A stretch of DNA of 61,464 bases. Source: an uncultured Sphingomonas sp. GTDB lineage: Bacteria > Pseudomonadota > Alphaproteobacteria > Sphingomonadales > Sphingomonadaceae. Below the pieces are notes generated by a model. It saw only the letters and a list, made by a program, of their open reading frames with translations. It was not told the DNA's origin and ran no database searches. Numbering within the stretch: the stretch's first letter is position 1; each line of letters begins with the position of its first letter. The position numbers were made by a program, and so were the translations under genes. Positions 48,694-56,595 of this stretch are shown here, one piece after another. The DNA lies in the NCBI GenBank assembly GCA_913775315.1, contig CAJYIX010000018.1, positions 1 to 61,464 of the forward strand, given 5' to 3'.

Positions 48694-51600
48694 GCCGGGG
48701 CTCCCGGTTCGGTCGCAGGGGCGGGCGGGGCGGTCTTGGGCTTGCGCTTGAAACGCTTGCCCGCCCAGTCGCCGAAGCGCCTGCTGATGACGTAGAAGGC
48801 AGGGGTGAAGATCAGGCCGAACACGGTCACGCCGATCATGCCGAAGAACACCGCAACACCCAGCGCGCGCCGCATCTCGGCACCCGGACCCGACCCGATC
48901 ACCAGCGGCAGCACGCCGAGGATGAACGCGATCGAGGTCATCAGGATCGGGCGAAGGCGCTGTGCGGCGGCATGGCGTGCCGCCTCGTAAAGTTCCTGTC
49001 CCTCTTCCTCGTTCTGCTTGGCGAATTCGACGATCAGGATCGCGTTCTTCGCCGCAAGACCGATCAGCACGACGAGGCCGATCTGCGTCAGGATGTTGTT
49101 GTCCATCCCCATCAGATTGACGCCGAGCATCGCGGCCAACAGACACATCGGCACGATCAGAATGACCGCCAGCGGCAGCACGAGGCTTTCGTAATTCGCC
49201 GCGAGGAGCAGGAACACGAACAGCACCGCGAGCGCAAAGGCGATCGTCCCGGTATTGCCCGCCTGCTTCTGTTGGAAGGCAAGCTCGGTCCACTCGTACG
49301 ACATCCCCTCGGGCAGGGTTTCTGCCGCGATCTTCTCCATCGCCGCCAGCGTCTGGCCCGAGGAGAAGCCGGGCACCGTATCGCCCTGCAATTCGGCGGA
49401 GGGATAGAGGTTGTAGCGCACCACGCGGTACGGCCCGCTGTCGTCGCGCACCGTCATCACCGCATCGAGCGGCACCATCGCGCCCGAGGCCGACCGCGTC
49501 TTCAACCGGCCGATATCGGACGTTTCGTCGCGGTACGGTGCATCCGCCTGTGCCGTCACGCGGAAGGTGCGGCCGAGGAAGTTGAAGTCGTTGATGTAGG
49601 AGGAGCCGAGATAGGTGCCCATCGTCGAGAAGATGTTGCTGACGGGCACGCCCAGTTGCTCGGCCCGCTCGCGATCCACGTCGGCGAACAAACGGGGCGT
49701 GCGCGTGTTGAACAGCGTGAAGGCGCTGGCGATGCCGGGCGTCTGGTTCGCCTTCATCATCATGCCGAACGTCGCCGCCTCGAGCGCCTTGTAGCCCCGG
49801 TTCTCGCGGTCCTCGATCATCATCTTGAAGCCGCCGCCGGTGCCGATGCCCTGTACGGGCGGCGGCGGGATGACGAGCAGCAGCCCCTCGTTGAACTGTG
49901 CGAGCGTACCGCGCAGCTGGTTGGCGAGCGTGTTGGCGTCGGCACGCTCGGCATGGGGCTTCATCGTGATGAACATCGCGGCGGTGTTCGGCGCGGTCGA
50001 GAAGCTGGCGCCGTCGAGGCCGACGAACATCACCGTATCCTTCATGCCGGGGATGCCGCGCGCGGCCTTCTCGGCGCGGAGCATCACGTCGGTCGTCCGC
50101 TGGAGCGAGCTGCCCGGCGGCAGCTGCGCCGCGCTGATGAGATAGCCCTGGTCCTGCGAGGGGATGAAGCCCGTCGGCGTCGCATAGAAGCGCCAGCCGG
50201 CCAGCCCGATCAGCAGGATATAGGCGATGGCGATGACGCCCAGCATCCGGATCGCACGCGCGGTGAACCGCCCGTACTTGTCCGCCAGCCAGTCGAACCC
50301 GCGGTTGAAGCCGCGCGCGAACCGGCCGGGGGCGCCGCGCCAGCCGGGCTTGGGCTCGGCATCATGCGCCTTGGGCTTGAGGATCAGCGCGGCGAGCGCG
50401 GGCGACAGCGTCAGCGACACGATCGCCGAAATCGCGGTCGCCGACACGATCGTCAGCGCGAACTGCTGATAGAAGGCGCCCGAGATGCCGGGGATGAACA
50501 TCGTTGGCACGAACACGCCGCACAGCACGAGCGCGATCGCGATGAGCGCGCCGGCCACTTCGTCCATCGTCTCATGCGCGGCCTCGCGCGGGGACATGCC
50601 GCGCTCCTCCATCAGGCGCTCGACATTCTCGACGACGACGATCGCGTCGTCGACGACGATGCCGATGGCCAGAACCATGCCGAACAGCGACAGGTTGTTG
50701 AGCGAATAGCCGAAACCCGCGAGCACTGCGAGGCTGCCGAGCAGCGACACCGGGATCGCGATGATCGGGATGATCGCCGCGCGCCAGCTCTGGAGGAAGA
50801 TGAGCACGACTAGCGCGACGAGGACGATCGCCTCGACCAGCGTGTGCACCACAGCGTCGATCGACGCGGAGATGTACTCGGTCGGGTTGTACGGGATCGA
50901 ATAGTCCATGCCCGGCGGGAAGGACTTCTTCGACGCTTCCAGCTCCTTGATGACGGCATCGGCGGCGTCGAGCGCGTTCGATCCCGGCAACTGGCTAATC
51001 GCGACCGCGGTCACGGGCTTGCCGTTGAGGTACGCGTTGACCGCATAGGTCTCCGCGCCGAGTTCGACGCGCGCCACGTCGCGCAGGCGCGTCATCGCGC
51101 CGTTCGCGTCGCGCTTGATGATGATCTGGCCGAACTGTTCGGGGGTGGTCAGCCGCCCCTCGGTCTGCACGCCGAGCTGGAAGGCAGAGCCCGATCCCGC
51201 AAAAGGCGGCTGGCCGACCGCGCCGGCCGCGACCTGTGCGTTCTGGCCGCGGATCGCGGTGGTGATCTCGTCGACCGTCAGGTTGCGCGCGGCGGCAAGG
51301 TCGGGGTCGATCCAGACGCGCATGTTGTAGTCACGGCTGCCGAACGCCTGCGCGTTGCCGACGCCGGGCACGCGCGCCAGCCGGTCGATGACCTGTGTCC
51401 CCACATAGTTGGAGACATATTCCTGGCTCAGCGACCCGTCGGGCGACGAGAACATCGCGACCATGAGGAAGTCGGGCGAGTTCTTGAGCGTCGTCACGCC
51501 GATCTGGCGCGTCTGTTCGGGCAGGCGCGGCTCGGCCGAGGCGACGCGGTTCTGCACCAGCACCTGCGCCTGATCGGCGTCGGTTCCCTGCGCGAACGTC

Positions 51601-51881
51601 ACGGTGATCTGAAGCGCGCCGTCGCCGGTGGAGGACGAGGACATGTAGATCATGTTCTCGACGCCGTTGATCGCCTCCTCGAGCGGGGCGGCGACCGTCT
51701 CCGCCAGTGTCTCGGCGCTCGCGCCGGGGAACTGGGCGGTCACGACGACGGTCGGCGGCGCGATCTCGGGATACTGGGTGATCGGCAGCGTCGGCAGCGC
51801 GACGATGCCGAAGACGAGAATCAGGATCGAGAGGACCGCCGCGAAGATCGGGCGGTCGATAAAGAAATGCGGGAAGCGCAT
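48690..51881 (-). CDS. RND multidrug efflux permease, HAE1/AcrB type
   Basis: The inner-membrane proton-driven pump of a tripartite efflux system. The 1063-residue protein opens MRFPHFFIDRPIFAAVLSI and has 12 membrane segments with two large periplasmic loops. Proton-relay Asp pair in helix 4 is in GIVVDDAIVVVENVERLM. The drug-binding periplasmic region includes FMVAMFSSPDGSLSQEYVSN. The C-terminal half repeats the pattern (LTQIGLVVLIGLAAKNAILIVEFA). It is preceded by the adaptor (1-base gap) and followed by the outer-membrane factor. Substrates likely include hydrophobic drugs or solvents, unproven. Confidence 0.96.
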   Translation of the reverse strand: MRFPHFFIDRPIFAAVLSILILVFGIVALPTLPITQYPEIAPPTVVVTAQFPGASAETLAETVAAPLEEAINGVENMIYMSSSSTGDGALQITVTFAQGTDADQAQVLVQNRVASAEPRLPEQTRQIGVTTLKNSPDFLMVAMFSSPDGSLSQEYVSNYVGTQVIDRLARVPGVGNAQAFGSRDYNMRVWIDPDLAAARNLTVDEITTAIRGQNAQVAAGAVGQPPFAGSGSAFQLGVQTEGRLTTPEQFGQIIIKRDANGAMTRLRDVARVELGAETYAVNAYLNGKPVTAVAISQLPGSNALDAADAVIKELEASKKSFPPGMDYSIPYNPTEYISASIDAVVHTLVEAIVLVALVVLIFLQSWRAAIIPIIAIPVSLLGSLAVLAGFGYSLNNLSLFGMVLAIGIVVDDAIVVVENVERLMEERGMSPREAAHETMDEVAGALIAIALVLCGVFVPTMFIPGISGAFYQQFALTIVSATAISAIVSLTLSPALAALILKPKAHDAEPKPGWRGAPGRFARGFNRGFDWLADKYGRFTARAIRMLGVIAIAYILLIGLAGWRFYATPTGFIPSQDQGYLISAAQLPPGSSLQRTTDVMLRAEKAARGIPGMKDTVMFVGLDGASFSTAPNTAAMFITMKPHAERADANTLANQLRGTLAQFNEGLLLVIPPPPVQGIGTGGGFKMMIEDRENRGYKALEAATFGMMMKANQTPGIASAFTLFNTRTPRLFADVDRERAEQLGVPVSNIFSTMGTYLGSSYINDFNFLGRTFRVTAQADAPYRDETSDIGRLKTRSASGAMVPLDAVMTVRDDSGPYRVVRYNLYPSAELQGDTVPGFSSGQTLAAMEKIAAETLPEGMSYEWTELAFQQKQAGNTGTIAFALAVLFVFLLLAANYESLVLPLAVILIVPMCLLAAMLGVNLMGMDNNILTQIGLVVLIGLAAKNAILIVEFAKQNEEEGQELYEAARHAAAQRLRPILMTSIAFILGVLPLVIGSGPGAEMRRALGVAVFFGMIGVTVFGLIFTPAFYVISRRFGDWAGKRFKRKPKTAPPAPATEPGAPA

Positions 51882-51882
51882 G

Positions 51883-53100
51883 TCAGTTGGCCTGGCTGGC
51901 GTCGGCGGCGGGCGGGGTGGTCAGCGCCTGCGACGCGGGCGTGTCGCCCTTGGGCTTCGCCTGGATCTTCGTGAGCTTCGCCTGCACCGGCATGCCGGGC
52001 TGGAGCGTGGTCAGCCCCTGCACCACGACGCGGTCGGTGGGGGCCAGCCCCTCCTTGATGACGCGCAGGCCGTCCGCCGGCGGGCCGGTGACGACGGGGC
52101 GCGGCGCGACCTTGCCGTCCTTGCCAACGACATAGACGATCTTGCGCGCCTGATCGGTGACGATCGCGGTGTCGGGGACCAGCATCGCGCGGTACGTGCC
52201 CGAGCCGAGCAGGCGGGCGCGGCCGAACATGCCGGGGGTCAGGAAGCCGTCCGGATTGGCGATGCGCGCGTGGGCGCGGATCGTGCCCGAATTGGGGTCG
52301 ATCGCGTTGTCGACGAAATCCATGCGGCCCCGCCAGTTATAGCCGCTCTCGTCGGCCAGCTGCACCTCGACCGGGTTGCCGGTGTCGCGCGACGAGCCGC
52401 GCTCGCCCGCCTTATTCTGGCGGCTGTACTTGAGGTAGAAGGCCTCCGCCCCGTCGAAGCTGAACCAGATCGGGTCGGTCGAGACGACGCGGGTGAGGAC
52501 GGTCGTCCCTTCCTGCACGAAGTTGCCGCGGCTGACCGAACGGCGCGAGACGCGGCCGCTGATCGGCGAACGGACGGTGGTGAAGCCGAGGTTCAACTCC
52601 GCCGTCTGAACCTGTGCACGTGCGGCCTCCAGTTCGGCGACGGCGGTGCGCACGTCGGCGACGTTCTTTTCATATTCCTCGCGGCTGACCGCCTGCGCCT
52701 TGAGCAGCGCCTCGGACCGGGCGGCGACCGAGCGCAGGTTGGCGAGCGAAGCCTGCGCCTTCAGCACCTGCGCCTTCGCGCTGGCGAGCGCGGCGCGATA
52801 GGGGCGGGGGTCGATTTGGAACAGCGCCTGGCCCTGGCTGACGCGCTGGCCGTCGGTGAACAGCACGTCCTGGATCGTGCCCGATGCGCGCGGGCGGATT
52901 TCCGCGTCCTGGATCGCCTCGAACCGGCCGACATACTCGTCCCAGTCGTACACTTCGCGCTGGATCGGGGTCGCGACCTGCACCACGGGCGGCGGCGGCG
53001 CCTCCTGCGGCTGGCCTCCGCCGCACGCCGAGAGAGCGAGCAGCATCAGGGCAGGGGCGGGGATAGCGGCCCGGCGGAGAGGAGCGGGGAACGAGCGCAT
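51883..53100 (-). CDS. RND efflux periplasmic adaptor (membrane fusion protein)
   Basis: Links the RND permease to the outer-membrane channel. The 405-residue lipoprotein has a signal with lipobox LLALSAC (Cys26), then the barrel-sandwich domain (VSQGQALFQIDPRPYRAAL), a helical hairpin (SAKAQVLKAQASLANLRSV) and the beta-barrel (LNLGFTTVRSPISGRVSRRSV). The tail is acidic/proline-alanine rich. It is the first gene of the three-gene efflux operon. No TetR-type repressor gene adjoins it, although such pumps usually have one; a palindrome lies about 90 bases upstream. Confidence 0.94.
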   Translation of the reverse strand: MRSFPAPLRRAAIPAPALMLLALSACGGGQPQEAPPPPVVQVATPIQREVYDWDEYVGRFEAIQDAEIRPRASGTIQDVLFTDGQRVSQGQALFQIDPRPYRAALASAKAQVLKAQASLANLRSVAARSEALLKAQAVSREEYEKNVADVRTAVAELEAARAQVQTAELNLGFTTVRSPISGRVSRRSVSRGNFVQEGTTVLTRVVSTDPIWFSFDGAEAFYLKYSRQNKAGERGSSRDTGNPVEVQLADESGYNWRGRMDFVDNAIDPNSGTIRAHARIANPDGFLTPGMFGRARLLGSGTYRAMLVPDTAIVTDQARKIVYVVGKDGKVAPRPVVTGPPADGLRVIKEGLAPTDRVVVQGLTTLQPGMPVQAKLTKIQAKPKGDTPASQALTTPPAADASQAN

Positions 53101-53190
53101 AGAAGGAATCCCTTTTCGGCAGGCCGCGCTCTTCCGGCGCTTCGGCGGCCCCTAAGTGCGAAGCCGTTCATCTGATTGCAAGGTAGTGCA

Positions 53191-53206
53191 CGCACATTTT
53201 TGTACG
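53191..53206. promoter_or_regulatory. Imperfect palindrome between efflux operon and FNR gene
   Basis: CGCACA-TTTT-TGTACG pairs in 5 of 6 positions. It is about 91 bases upstream of the adaptor start and 170 bases upstream of the divergent reductase start. The size resembles TetR-type operators, but no regulator gene is close by. Confidence 0.3.
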
Positions 53207-53377
53207 AAGGCGTTCACAAGTTTTGCGCCGCAACATTTCCGGTTGCCGAGCGGCCCGTCCGAAGCGCTTGAAAGGCCGCGCCAAAGACAAACTGTCTTGC
53301 AACCCGCGGCGGGTGCGATCATTTCGCCGCCATATCCTCGCGCGCGTCCACGCGTGCCGCTGTCACGGAGCCCTGTC

Positions 53378-54193
53378 TTGAACGCCCCCGCCCGCCTGCC
53401 GATCGTCCAGCCCCCGCATGCCGCCTTCGAAACGGTGAAGGTTCTGTGGGTGCGCCACTGGAACGAGCATCTTTTCAGCCTGGCGGTCGAGCGTCCGCAA
53501 AGCTTTCGCTTCCGCTCGGGCGAATTCGTGATGCTGGGCATGGAGGTCGAGGGCAAGCCGCTGATGCGCGCCTATTCGATCGCCAGCCCCGCCTGGGCCG
53601 AGGAAGTTGAGTTCCTGTCGATCAAGGTCGAGGACGGCCCGCTGACCTCGCGCCTTCAGGCGGTGGGCGAGGGCGACGAGCTCTATCTCGGTCGCAAGCC
53701 GACCGGCACCCTCGTCACAGACGCGCTGCGGCCCGGCAAGCGGCTGTTCCTGCTCTCCACCGGCACCGGCCTCGCGCCGTTCCTAAGCCTCGTGCGCGAT
53801 CCCGACACCTATGAGCGGTTCGAGCAGGTGATCGTCGTCCATTCGGTGCGCCGGGTGAGCGATCTCGCCTTCCGCGAGGAACTGTCGGCGAGCTTCGCCG
53901 AGGATCCGCTGGTGGGCGAGCAGGCAGCCGAGCAGCTTCACTATCTTGCCACCTGCACGCGCGAACCGTTCGAGAACCAGGGCCGCATTCAGGCGCTGAT
54001 CGAAAGCGGCAAGATGTTCGCCGACCCGATCAAGGGCCCGCCGCAGTTCGACCCGGCAGAGGACCGGATCATGCTGTGCGGCTCGACCGCGATGATCAAC
54101 GATTTCGCCAAGCATTTTGAATCGATCGGGTTCGAAGAGGGCTCGAACGCACGGCCCGCCGATTTCGTGATCGAGCGCGCGTTCGTGGGTTGA
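53378..54193 (+). CDS. fpr: Ferredoxin--NADP reductase
   Basis: Transfers electrons between NADPH and ferredoxin or flavodoxin. The 271-residue protein has FAD-binding LMRAYSIASPAW, the NADP-binding STGTGLAPFLSLVRD and the C-terminal MLCGSTAMINDFAKH typical of the Fpr family. The likely start is TTG 53378 (reads NAPARLPIVQPPH), with GGAG 8 bases before it; a longer frame from 53156 adds a non-homologous stretch through the divergent intergenic region. It faces the efflux operon across 277 bases. Confidence 0.93.
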   Translation: MNAPARLPIVQPPHAAFETVKVLWVRHWNEHLFSLAVERPQSFRFRSGEFVMLGMEVEGKPLMRAYSIASPAWAEEVEFLSIKVEDGPLTSRLQAVGEGDELYLGRKPTGTLVTDALRPGKRLFLLSTGTGLAPFLSLVRDPDTYERFEQVIVVHSVRRVSDLAFREELSASFAEDPLVGEQAAEQLHYLATCTREPFENQGRIQALIESGKMFADPIKGPPQFDPAEDRIMLCGSTAMINDFAKHFESIGFEEGSNARPADFVIERAFVG

Positions 54194-54308
54194 TCGGGCG
54201 CGCGGGCAGGGGAAAGCAAAAAAACCTGCTTTCCCCGCTTGCGCGATCCGAAAAGGCGGCGCTATAGGCGCGCTTCCAACGGGCGGGACGCTCCTTGGAA
54301 CATGGTGA

Positions 54309-54383
54309 TCCCTGATAGCTCAGCGGTAGAGCTCTCGACTGTTAATCGAGCGGCCGTAGGTTCGAATCCTACTCAGGGAGCCA
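54309..54383 (+). tRNA. tRNA-Asn (anticodon GTT)
   Basis: A complete cloverleaf. The acceptor stem is TCCCTGA (54309-54315) with TCAGGGA (54373-54379); the discriminator G is followed by an encoded CCA. The anticodon stem-loop is CTCGA-CTGTTAA-TCGAG, giving anticodon GTT. The T-arm GGTTCGAATCC is standard. No gene overlaps it. Confidence 0.96.
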
Positions 54384-54445
54384 CCATCGAGCCGGCGTGG
54401 TGCCGGTCCCTCCCGGCATCGACGCCATTAGCTGGCGCTACCCTG

Positions 54446-54634
54446 TCATTCCCCGTCGTTTGACCGCTTGCCGCCCCGCTTCACGAACGCCTGCCACTCC
54501 CGATCGAGTTCGCGATTGCGCTGACGGCGGGCCAGACGCTCCTGCTGGCGTTTCCGCTCGCCATTCTGTTTCAGGATCACCGGCGTCATCAGCACGACCG
54601 CCGCGCCGACGCCCAATAGTATCAGATGTGTCAT
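54446..54634 (-). CDS. Small single-span membrane protein, hypothetical
   Basis: A 62-residue protein: one hydrophobic segment (THLILLGVGAAVVLMTPVIL) followed by a highly basic, helical tail (RKRQQERLARRQRNRELDRE). The longer open frame (to 54703) adds 23 unconvincing residues; ATG 54634 has GGGGG close upstream. Probably an inner-membrane protein with a cytoplasmic tail. No function recognised. It lies 89 bases after nadK. Confidence 0.6.
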   Translation of the reverse strand: MTHLILLGVGAAVVLMTPVILKQNGERKRQQERLARRQRNRELDREWQAFVKRGGKRSNDGE

Positions 54635-54723
54635 TCGCCCCACTCCCCCGGTCGCAGGGGGTAGCGAAGCGTTCGGTGGCCCGATTGGAAAAAACGGTCG
54701 CAAGCGGCGGAAAACGGCGGCGT

Positions 54724-55500
54724 TCAGGCGATGAACTGTTCCATCGTGATGCGATCGTCGAGCGCGTGCTCTGGGTCGAACAGCAGCGTCAGGTCGCGGA
54801 TATGGTCGATCGCGATCTCGACCCGAGCGACATCGCGCACTTCGCGCTGGTCGGCAACCGCGCTGACCGGCCGTTTTTCGGCCTCGAGCACGGTCAATGC
54901 GACGCGCGCCTTCTCCGGCAGGATCGCTCCGCGCCAGCGACGCGGGCGGAACGGACTGATCGGCGTCAACGCGACGAGCTTCGACCCCAGTGGCAGGATT
55001 GGTCCGTTCGCGGACAGATTATAGGCCGTCGATCCCGCCGGCGTCGCGACGAGGATCCCGTCGCACACAAGCTCGGGCAAAACGTCGCGATCGTTGACCT
55101 CGACGCGCAGCTTGGCGGTCTGGCGCGTCTCGCGCAGGAGCGAGACTTCGTTGATCGCGGGCATGATGTGCCGGGTGCCGTCGATCGTCGTCGCGGTCAT
55201 GCTGAGCGGCGACACGCGAAACGGCCGCGCTCGGGCGATCCGCTCTTCCAGTCCGTTCAGCCGCCACTCGTTCATCAGAAAGCCGACGGTGCCGAGGTTC
55301 ATGCCGAACGCCGGCACGATCCGCCGCCGCTCCAGCATCAGGTGCAGCGTCTGGAGCATGAACCCGTCGCCGCCGAGGACGACGAGTATGTCCGCCTGTT
55401 CGAAATCGACCCAGTCGTAGCGGTCGCGAAGCTCGGCGATCGCGGCCTGCGCCGGGCCCGTTGGCGAGGCCACCAGCGCGGCCCGGTGGAACAACGTCAT
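54724..55500 (-). CDS. nadK: NAD kinase
   Basis: Phosphorylates NAD to NADP. The 258-residue protein has the active-site GGDG in LVVLGGDGFMLQT, the NMNLGTVGFL region, and the catalytic/binding loop ATPAGSTAYNLSANGPIL, plus the C-terminal beta domain with ISPFRPRRWRGAILP. The ATG at 55500 overlaps the moaA stop (ATGA), so it is co-translated with moaA, an unusual but unremarkable pairing. Confidence 0.95.
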   Translation of the reverse strand: MTLFHRAALVASPTGPAQAAIAELRDRYDWVDFEQADILVVLGGDGFMLQTLHLMLERRRIVPAFGMNLGTVGFLMNEWRLNGLEERIARARPFRVSPLSMTATTIDGTRHIMPAINEVSLLRETRQTAKLRVEVNDRDVLPELVCDGILVATPAGSTAYNLSANGPILPLGSKLVALTPISPFRPRRWRGAILPEKARVALTVLEAEKRPVSAVADQREVRDVARVEIAIDHIRDLTLLFDPEHALDDRITMEQFIA

Positions 55501-56495
55501 CCGCCGGTGACGCTCATGTGGCGCGCATGCGCGGGCGCGGCGCCCGCCTCGATCCGGAAGTCGTGCGCCAGTGGCTTGGCGGCGAGCGCGTCGTCGATCG
55601 CGGCATCGACGGCGGCAAGGCCCCCGTCCCGGATCGCCGCCTTAAGATCGACCGAATCCTCGTGGCCGAGGCAGGTGTACAGCATCCCCTCGGTCGTCAG
55701 CCGCACGCGATTGCAGCCGGCGCAGAAATTGCCCGTCAGCGGCGAGATGAGGCCAAGCCGCACCGCGCTGTCCCCCACACGCCAGTAGCGCGCCGGCCCG
55801 CCGGTCGAGCGGGCGTCGGCGGTGAGGTCGAAACGCGCCTGCAAGTCGGCAAGCACGCGCGTCAGCGGAACGAACCGATCGGCGCGGTCCTCGTCGATAT
55901 TGCCGACGGGCATCGTCTCGATCAGCGTCAGGTCGTGGCCCTCGTCTACGCACCACGCCAGCATGTCGCCCAGCGCATGATCGTTGAGGCCGGCCAGCGC
56001 GACGGCGTTGATCTTGACCGAAAGCCCCGCCGCCTTCGCCGCCGCGATCCCGCCGAGCACCCGGTCGAGGTCGCCGTGGCGGGTGATGTGGCGGAACGTC
56101 TCCTGATCGAGGCTGTCGAGGCTGACGTTGATGCGCCGGACGCCCGCGGCGAACAGCGCCGGGGCGTGCTCGGCGAGGCGCGTGCCGTTGGTGGTCATCG
56201 TCAGCTCGTCCAGCCCGCCACCGACATGCCGGCCGAGCCGCTGGACGAGGTCGAGCGCATCGCGCCGGACCAGCGGTTCGCCCCCGGTCAGCCGCACCTT
56301 CGTCACGCCTCGCGCGATGAACCGCTCGGTGATGAGCGCCATCTCGTCGAGTGTGAGCAGCGCCGAGCGCGGCAGGAAGGTCATCTTCTCCGCCATGCAA
56401 TAGCGACAGCGAAGGTCGCAGCGGTCGGTGACCGAGACGCGAAGATAGCGGATCGCGCGGCCGTGACGATCGATGAGAGGCGCTTGGATCGTCAT
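55497..56495 (-). CDS. moaA: GTP 3',8-cyclase MoaA
   Basis: Radical-SAM enzyme that starts molybdenum cofactor synthesis from GTP. The 332-residue product has the N-terminal radical SAM cysteines in DRCDLRCRYCMAEKM, the SAM-binding TGGEPLVRR, and the C-terminal cluster region NFCAGCNRVRLTTEGMLYTCLG. The ATG at 56495 (MTIQAPLIDRHG) is preferred to a 19-codon extension. The other mo-cofactor genes are not in the window. Stop overlaps nadK. Confidence 0.95.
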   Translation of the reverse strand: MTIQAPLIDRHGRAIRYLRVSVTDRCDLRCRYCMAEKMTFLPRSALLTLDEMALITERFIARGVTKVRLTGGEPLVRRDALDLVQRLGRHVGGGLDELTMTTNGTRLAEHAPALFAAGVRRINVSLDSLDQETFRHITRHGDLDRVLGGIAAAKAAGLSVKINAVALAGLNDHALGDMLAWCVDEGHDLTLIETMPVGNIDEDRADRFVPLTRVLADLQARFDLTADARSTGGPARYWRVGDSAVRLGLISPLTGNFCAGCNRVRLTTEGMLYTCLGHEDSVDLKAAIRDGGLAAVDAAIDDALAAKPLAHDFRIEAGAAPAHARHMSVTGG

Positions 56496-56595
56496 GCTGT
56501 GAAATAACCTAGGTCGAGGGTGAATTGTGAACAACCCCGGATTGGCGAGCAAGTGCCACCGCGCTACACATTGTTTCCGAGGGGAAGGGGAGCGG

